This document shows positions 12,987-16,548 of a DNA stretch of 16,548 nt, piece after piece. The stretch comes from an uncultured Agitococcus sp. GTDB lineage: Bacteria > Pseudomonadota > Gammaproteobacteria > Pseudomonadales > Moraxellaceae. The DNA lies in the NCBI RefSeq assembly GCF_937920075.1, contig NZ_CALETI010000239.1, positions 1 to 16,548 on the forward strand, in the 5' to 3' direction. Each line of letters starts with the position of its first letter. Within the stretch, counting starts at the first letter, position 1. The position numbers and the translations under genes were made by a program. The notes beneath the pieces were generated by a model. The model was not told the DNA's origin and did not search any database. It saw only the letters and a program-made list of their open reading frames with translations.

Positions 12987-14786
12987 ATGTTTTCTCGTTC
13001 ATTTTTAGCAGCGAGTATCGCTGCCTGCTCGTCTTTTGTTTTTGCTGCTGAGGCTACGTTGCCAACAACCGTCGTCACTGCAACTCGTACCACACAATCT
13101 GTTGATGATTCTTTAGCCTCTGTTCAGGTGATTACTCAAGAACAGTTAGCTCAGCACCCCTCTCAAGATTTGGGTGAAATATTAAGATTTACTACAGGTA
13201 TTGATATTGCTCGTTTAGGCGGTTTTGGTGGCCAAACGTCCACTTTTATTCGTGGCACAGAAAGTAACCATACCTTAGTGCTAATTGATGGCATAAGAAT
13301 TAACTCAGCCACTAGCAGTCAAGCCAACATTCAAAATCTCACATTAGATGATATTGAACGAGTGGAAGTTGTTAAAGGTGGAATGTCGAGTTTATATGGC
13401 TCTGAAGCAATTGGTGGTGTGATTAATATTATTACTAAAACACCTAATAAAACCTCTAGCCAAGCCACTATTAGTGCAGGTAGTCATAAATTGGTTAAAG
13501 GAGGTTTTAATCAAACCTTTAAACAAAATGCTTTGTCTGCGTTAATTAATGCAAATGCATTTTATACTAATGGTTTTGACATTATTGAAAAAAGCACACG
13601 CGAATATGGCTATAAAAATCACGGCGTTAATTTAAAAGCTAATTATGATTTAGGCTTTAGTCAAATTTCGGTCACTGCCCGACAAAACAAAGGCACTACT
13701 GAATATCACAATTTTGGTTTTGTCACTCAAGACTTTGAAAACCAATTAATTAGTCTTCATGCACAGGGTAAAATTAACGACACACTGAATAGTCAAATTC
13801 GTTTAAGCCAACTAAAAGATCATATTGACCAAAATCAAAGTAGTTCTTTGGCACATACCAAGCAACAACAAGCCGATTGGCAAAATACCTTTGCACTTTC
13901 CTCAGAAATCACTTTGGTAGCAGGCATCACCCAAACCAATACTGAAGCACAATATGACAACGGTTTTGGTACTAAATACGATAAAGAGCAAGATAACTTA
14001 GCTGTTTATCTACAACAACAATCACAATTTAGCCAAATTAGCACCCAACTTTCACTTCGTCATGAAGACTATGATTCCTTTGGCACACATCAAACAGGTA
14101 CTTTAGCTTTAGGCTATAGCCTCAATAATCAACACCGTATTTATGCCAATTATGGGACAGCATTTAAAGCACCTGATTTAAACGATTTATATGGATATGG
14201 TGGTAATGTTAATTTAAAACCCGAAGAGTCTACCTCTGTAGAAGTAGGTAGCAAACACACAATTGGTCAATTCAAGTTAAATACCGCTTTTTATCAATAT
14301 GATATTGATAATTTAATTAGTTGTGTGGGTGGTTTTCCTTGCCAAAATATTAATGTTGATAAAGCATCTATTAAAGGTATAGAGCTTGGTGTTAACTGGC
14401 AACAAGATGGTTTAATGTTTGGTTTGAACGGTGGTTATAATCATGCCCAAGATGATATGACTAAACAAGATTTATTACGTCGTCCGCGTCGTAGCTTAAG
14501 CTTTACTACAGGCTACAACCAAGAAAAATGGGGTATTTCAAGCGAAGTATTGGCTAAAAGTCATGCGTTAGATGCGCCATTATTTGGCAGTAACACACCA
14601 CGTCGTTTAGCTGGCTATGCTGTCGCTAATGTCAATGCTTATTGGCAAGTTGTACCAAGCACTAAGTTACGTGTGTCGCTCGAAAATATCACCGACAAAA
14701 CCTATAGTTTTGCTTATTCAGGTGCAACAACACGTTACCTAGCTACGCCATTTACCGCTACAATCAGTGCCGAAGTGAAATTTTAA
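12987..14786 (+). CDS. btuB: TonB-dependent vitamin B12 receptor BtuB
   Basis: BtuB is the outer-membrane receptor that takes up cobalamins with energy from TonB-ExbBD. The 599-residue protein has a signal peptide (1-20, SFLAASIAACSSFVFA) and a TonB box in TTVVTATRT (27-35). The plug domain follows (about 40-150) with IRGTESNHTLVLIDGIRIN and ERVEVVKGGMSSLYGSEAIG. A 22-strand-type barrel ends in Phe (SAEVKF). BtuB-like stretches include ANYGTAFKAPDLNDLYGYGG and LENITDKTYSFAYSGA. The ATG at 12987 has CGGAG six bases upstream; an in-frame TTG ten codons earlier lacks a site. The cobalamin riboswitch just upstream confirms the substrate. pduO follows 95 bases later on the same strand. Confidence 0.95.
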   Translation: MFSRSFLAASIAACSSFVFAAEATLPTTVVTATRTTQSVDDSLASVQVITQEQLAQHPSQDLGEILRFTTGIDIARLGGFGGQTSTFIRGTESNHTLVLIDGIRINSATSSQANIQNLTLDDIERVEVVKGGMSSLYGSEAIGGVINIITKTPNKTSSQATISAGSHKLVKGGFNQTFKQNALSALINANAFYTNGFDIIEKSTREYGYKNHGVNLKANYDLGFSQISVTARQNKGTTEYHNFGFVTQDFENQLISLHAQGKINDTLNSQIRLSQLKDHIDQNQSSSLAHTKQQQADWQNTFALSSEITLVAGITQTNTEAQYDNGFGTKYDKEQDNLAVYLQQQSQFSQISTQLSLRHEDYDSFGTHQTGTLALGYSLNNQHRIYANYGTAFKAPDLNDLYGYGGNVNLKPEESTSVEVGSKHTIGQFKLNTAFYQYDIDNLISCVGGFPCQNINVDKASIKGIELGVNWQQDGLMFGLNGGYNHAQDDMTKQDLLRRPRRSLSFTTGYNQEKWGISSEVLAKSHALDAPLFGSNTPRRLAGYAVANVNAYWQVVPSTKLRVSLENITDKTYSFAYSGATTRYLATPFTATISAEVKF

Positions 14787-14790
14787 ACTC

Positions 14791-14858
14791 GTAGGGGTAG
14801 CCCTTGTGGCTACCCTCAAATAAACATAAATTTGGGCAACCACGAGGGTTGCCCCTAC
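14791..14858. repeat. REPIN-like pair of inverted hairpins
   Basis: Two imperfect copies of a roughly 25-base palindrome lie head to head, 18 bases apart. Copy 1 is GGGTAGCC-CTTGT-GGCTACCC (14795-14815). Copy 2 is GGGCAACC-ACGAG-GGTTGCCC (14834-14854). Both are flanked by GTAG/CTAC at the outer ends. In inverted alignment the stems differ at two positions, and both changes are compensated on the opposite arm, so each hairpin stays perfect. This is the layout of REP doublets (REPINs). It separates btuB from pduO. Confidence 0.78.
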
Positions 14859-14881
14859 CAAAAACATGCAAGAGATATGTT

Positions 14882-15427
14882 ATGGGACATCGTTTATCAA
14901 AAATTTATACCAAAACAGGTGATGATGGCACAACAGGTTTAGGTGATGGTAGCCGTGTGGCTAAAGATAGTTTACGTGTTGAAGCCTATGGTACTGTGGA
15001 TGAACTCAATAGTTTTATAGGTTTATTACGCGCAGAATTAACAGCCAATCATCACATGGAAACTATTTTATCTAAAATCCAACATGAATTATTTGATTTG
15101 GGTGGTGAGTTATGTATTCCCAATTTTATTTTAATAAAAGAAGAAGCGATCTCACGTTTAGAGCAAGCGATTGACTCTTTAAATGAGGATTTGCCTCCAC
15201 TAAAAGACTTTATTCTACCTGCAGGCGGTAAAGCGGCTAGTATTTGTCATGTTGCTCGAACCGTTTGTCGTCGAGCTGAGCGCCGTGTGTTTAGTCTTAG
15301 CCAACAAGAACAAATTTCGCCTTTACCCTTACAATATCTAAATCGTTTATCTGATTATTTATTTGTCGCAGCACGTATCTTAGCGCGTGAACATGGCGGT
15401 ACTGAAGTGCTATGGCAACGCTCTTAG
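14882..15427 (+). CDS. pduO: PduO-type ATP:cob(I)alamin adenosyltransferase
   Basis: The enzyme transfers the 5'-deoxyadenosyl group of ATP to cob(I)alamin, making coenzyme B12 in the cytosol. The 181-residue protein has the N-terminal ATP-binding motif YTKTGDDGTTGLGDGSR (9-25), VEAYGTVDELNSFIGLLR (33-50), the Arg-rich helix ARTVCRRAERRVF (125-137) and NRLSDYLFVAARILA (154-168). These are hallmarks of the trimeric PduO/MMAB class, not the CobA/BtuR class. The ATG at 14882 is chosen because the open frame further upstream runs through the REPIN and has no homology. SD is weak (AGAGA). Its position after riboswitch-btuB makes it a salvage partner: uptake, then activation. The stop overlaps the stop of the convergent gene by four bases. 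Confidence 0.93.
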   Translation: MGHRLSKIYTKTGDDGTTGLGDGSRVAKDSLRVEAYGTVDELNSFIGLLRAELTANHHMETILSKIQHELFDLGGELCIPNFILIKEEAISRLEQAIDSLNEDLPPLKDFILPAGGKAASICHVARTVCRRAERRVFSLSQQEQISPLPLQYLNRLSDYLFVAARILAREHGGTEVLWQRS

Positions 15428-16092
15428 GGAAACAATGCTATAAACTCCGCAACCACCTGATTTTTCTCATCCATAAACTGTAAATGATAATCAGGTGTCA
15501 CCTGCCAAACACGTAAACGCTGTAATGCTCCAATAAAATTTCGCTCTAACTCTTTATAGTCACACTGAGACGTTGTGCCTTGTACACGCATGAACTGCAT
15601 TTTTTTATCATCACGATGATAAATACCGCTCATGACATTACAGCCAGTTAGCCCGTGCATTTGTCCACCCACCATACGTAAATATGGAGGTCTTTTGCTT
15701 TTTTGACTATCAACAGTTTGGCCATTAAGTTTGACTAATTGCCAATGTGCCCCCTCAGGTGCATTGGGCTTAAATACACTACCTGTTACTTTGCCTGTTG
15801 TTGTGACAGTGGGCTGAGTAGGCTCAATCGCAAAACTCCGTCCACCTTGCTGCACATTAACCCTACCAATAGTTGCTGAATAAGTGGGCAAGTTTGAGGT
15901 CACAACTCGTTGCTGACCATTAGCTAATTTAACCACAACTGATGTGCCATCTTGAGCAATACTACTCACATAACTTGTTTGATTGTTATTAATAGTCGCT
16001 TTTAGAGTTTGCTGCGGTTTAAGCCCTATAGATTGGCAAGCAGCTAATGCGGCCACAACACTAAGTATTGTTAATTTTTTTATTATTATCAT
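15424..16092 (-). CDS. META-domain lipoprotein (HslJ-like)
   Basis: The 222-residue protein has a lipoprotein signal (IIIKKLTILSVVAALAAC, lipobox LAAC with C19 as the lipidated residue), so it is probably membrane-anchored in the periplasm. The C-terminal half (about 112-222) is a META domain: HWQLVKLNGQTVD, then MHGLTGCNVMSGIYHRDDKK with the conserved GCN, and LQFMDEKNQVVAEFIAL at the end. Relatives such as HslJ are heat- or stress-linked but of unclear mechanism. The middle region (30-110), with KLANGQQRVVTSNLP, has no assignment. The start ATG overlaps the aceF stop (ATGA), implying translational coupling. A K-rich n-region only after three Ile residues is slightly unusual. Confidence 0.82.
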   Translation of the reverse strand: MIIIKKLTILSVVAALAACQSIGLKPQQTLKATINNNQTSYVSSIAQDGTSVVVKLANGQQRVVTSNLPTYSATIGRVNVQQGGRSFAIEPTQPTVTTTGKVTGSVFKPNAPEGAHWQLVKLNGQTVDSQKSKRPPYLRMVGGQMHGLTGCNVMSGIYHRDDKKMQFMRVQGTTSQCDYKELERNFIGALQRLRVWQVTPDYHLQFMDEKNQVVAEFIALFP

Positions 16093-16415
16093 AATAAAAC
16101 TCGTCGTATATCGGCCAATATTTGACTTAATAAAGTCGTAAATCTGGCTGCATCAGCACCATCAATTACCCGATGGTCGTAAGATAAAGAAAGTGGCAAT
16201 ATTAAACGTGGATTAAAACTTTTACCATCCCAAATTGGTTTGTGACTCGAACGAGAAACCCCCAAAATAGCCACTTCAGGCCAGTTAACAATAGGAGTAA
16301 AAGCCGTACCACCAATACCACCTAAAGAGGAAATGCTAAACGTTGCGCCTTGCATATCTGCGGGTGTTAACTTTTTATCGCGTGCTTTGGCGGATAATTC
16401 AGCTAAACTTTTGGC
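16089..16415 (-). CDS. aceF: Pyruvate dehydrogenase E2 (AceF), C-terminal fragment
   Basis: The last ~108 codons of dihydrolipoyl acetyltransferase are visible, beginning near AKSLAELSAKARDKKLTPAD. Next come the family block QGATFSISSLGGIGGTAFTP and IVNWPEVAILGVSRSSHKP. Then the active-site motif LSLSYDHRVIDGADAARF appears, with the catalytic His and Asp. The protein ends LADIRRVLL, typical of the aceF type. E2 transfers acetyl groups from lipoyl arms to CoA in the PDH core. Upstream of about 16415 the expected catalytic-domain sequence (a PNGLVVPVIR-type block) is missing. The frame stays open, but the text there is antisense to an ACT domain. The fragment therefore lacks the lipoyl, E1-binding and most catalytic parts. 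Whether it is a broken gene or an assembly join cannot be told here. Confidence 0.88.
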   Translation of the reverse strand, partial: AKSLAELSAKARDKKLTPADMQGATFSISSLGGIGGTAFTPIVNWPEVAILGVSRSSHKPIWDGKSFNPRLILPLSLSYDHRVIDGADAARFTTLLSQILADIRRVLL

Positions 16416-16548
16416 AATTACCGAAAACCGGACGGGAATGTTAGCCGGAATTACCAATGCGATTGCCGAAATAAAAACAAGTATTCGCAATGTCAGCGCG
16501 AATGTTTCAAGTGATGAGCGAGGTTTAATTGAAGTTACAGTCGAGGTT
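16414..16548 (+). CDS. ACT domain, probably RelA/SpoT C-terminus, fragment
   Basis: The plus strand reads LAITENRTGMLAGITNAIAE then IKTSIRNVSANVSSDERG and LIEVTVEV, open to the window edge. The NR-x-G-M-L-A-x-I-T-x-A-I-A helix, the SIRNV strand and IEVTVEV match the ACT domain that ends RelA/SpoT-type (p)ppGpp enzymes, where it senses amino acids. The homology starts at the same place where aceF homology stops on the other strand. No start codon or upstream domains are present, so this is a fragment joined to aceF. Another ACT-domain protein is possible; the ACT call itself is fairly safe. Confidence 0.6.

Noticed and set aside
12860..13093. Minus-strand open frame across the riboswitch and btuB start
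   Set aside because: It overlaps the aptamer and the BtuB signal peptide on the other strand; the charged repeat-like sequence matches no family.
14804..14881. Upstream extension of the pduO frame
   Set aside because: The extra 26 codons run through the REPIN hairpins and have no similarity to the family; MGHRLSKIYTKTGDDG is the expected N-terminus.
1..16548. CRISPR array, tRNA or rRNA genes, integrase or IS transposase genes
   Set aside because: I found no regularly spaced repeats, cloverleaf with T-loop sequence, rRNA core sequence or transposase-like protein in either strand.

Overview
The window looks like chromosome of a moderately AT-rich gammaproteobacterium. Evidence: a HolD-like gene overlapping rimI, fxsA next to groES-groEL, two textbook sigma-32 heat-shock promoters, a HugZ/DUF2470 gene, AmpG, a FadL-family porin and a BtuB receptor under a cobalamin riboswitch. 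I cannot place it below class level. Most of it is housekeeping sequence without phage or IS genes; the interest is in regulatory details and in the right edge.

Layout. Positions 1-193 hold the 5' end of htpG (minus strand), preceded by a sigma-32 promoter and an inverted repeat that includes the start codon. Next come an orphan membrane-anchored protein and a CoxE-like VWA protein, both on the minus strand. A small plus-strand protein with two AP2-like units follows. Then there is a tight minus-strand operon leuA - holD-like - rimI, a small secreted protein with its own terminator, groES-groEL with a second sigma-32 promoter of identical architecture, and a hugZ-like - fxsA pair ending in a terminator just before that promoter. 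The plus-strand half begins at 9874: ampG, a FadL/OmpP1 porin whose only sensible start codon is ATT, a 490-base gap with a strong hairpin, a possible miniature element and a cobalamin riboswitch, then btuB, a REPIN-like double hairpin and a PduO-type cobalamin adenosyltransferase. A META-domain lipoprotein and the last ~107 codons of aceF lie on the minus strand.

How the genes work together. htpG and groES-groEL form a sigma-32 chaperone regulon. The riboswitch, btuB and pduO form a cobalamin uptake-and-activation unit. LeuA (leucine synthesis), HolD (clamp loader) and RimI (S18 acetylation) share an operon without an obvious functional link. AmpG recycles muropeptides, and the FadL porin imports hydrophobic compounds.

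Right edge. The aceF homology stops abruptly near 16412-16418. Beyond it the opposite strand encodes an ACT domain of RelA/SpoT type running off the window. This is a chimeric junction, either a real rearrangement or an assembly artefact. No CRISPR array, rRNA or tRNA gene, or complete mobile element was seen.
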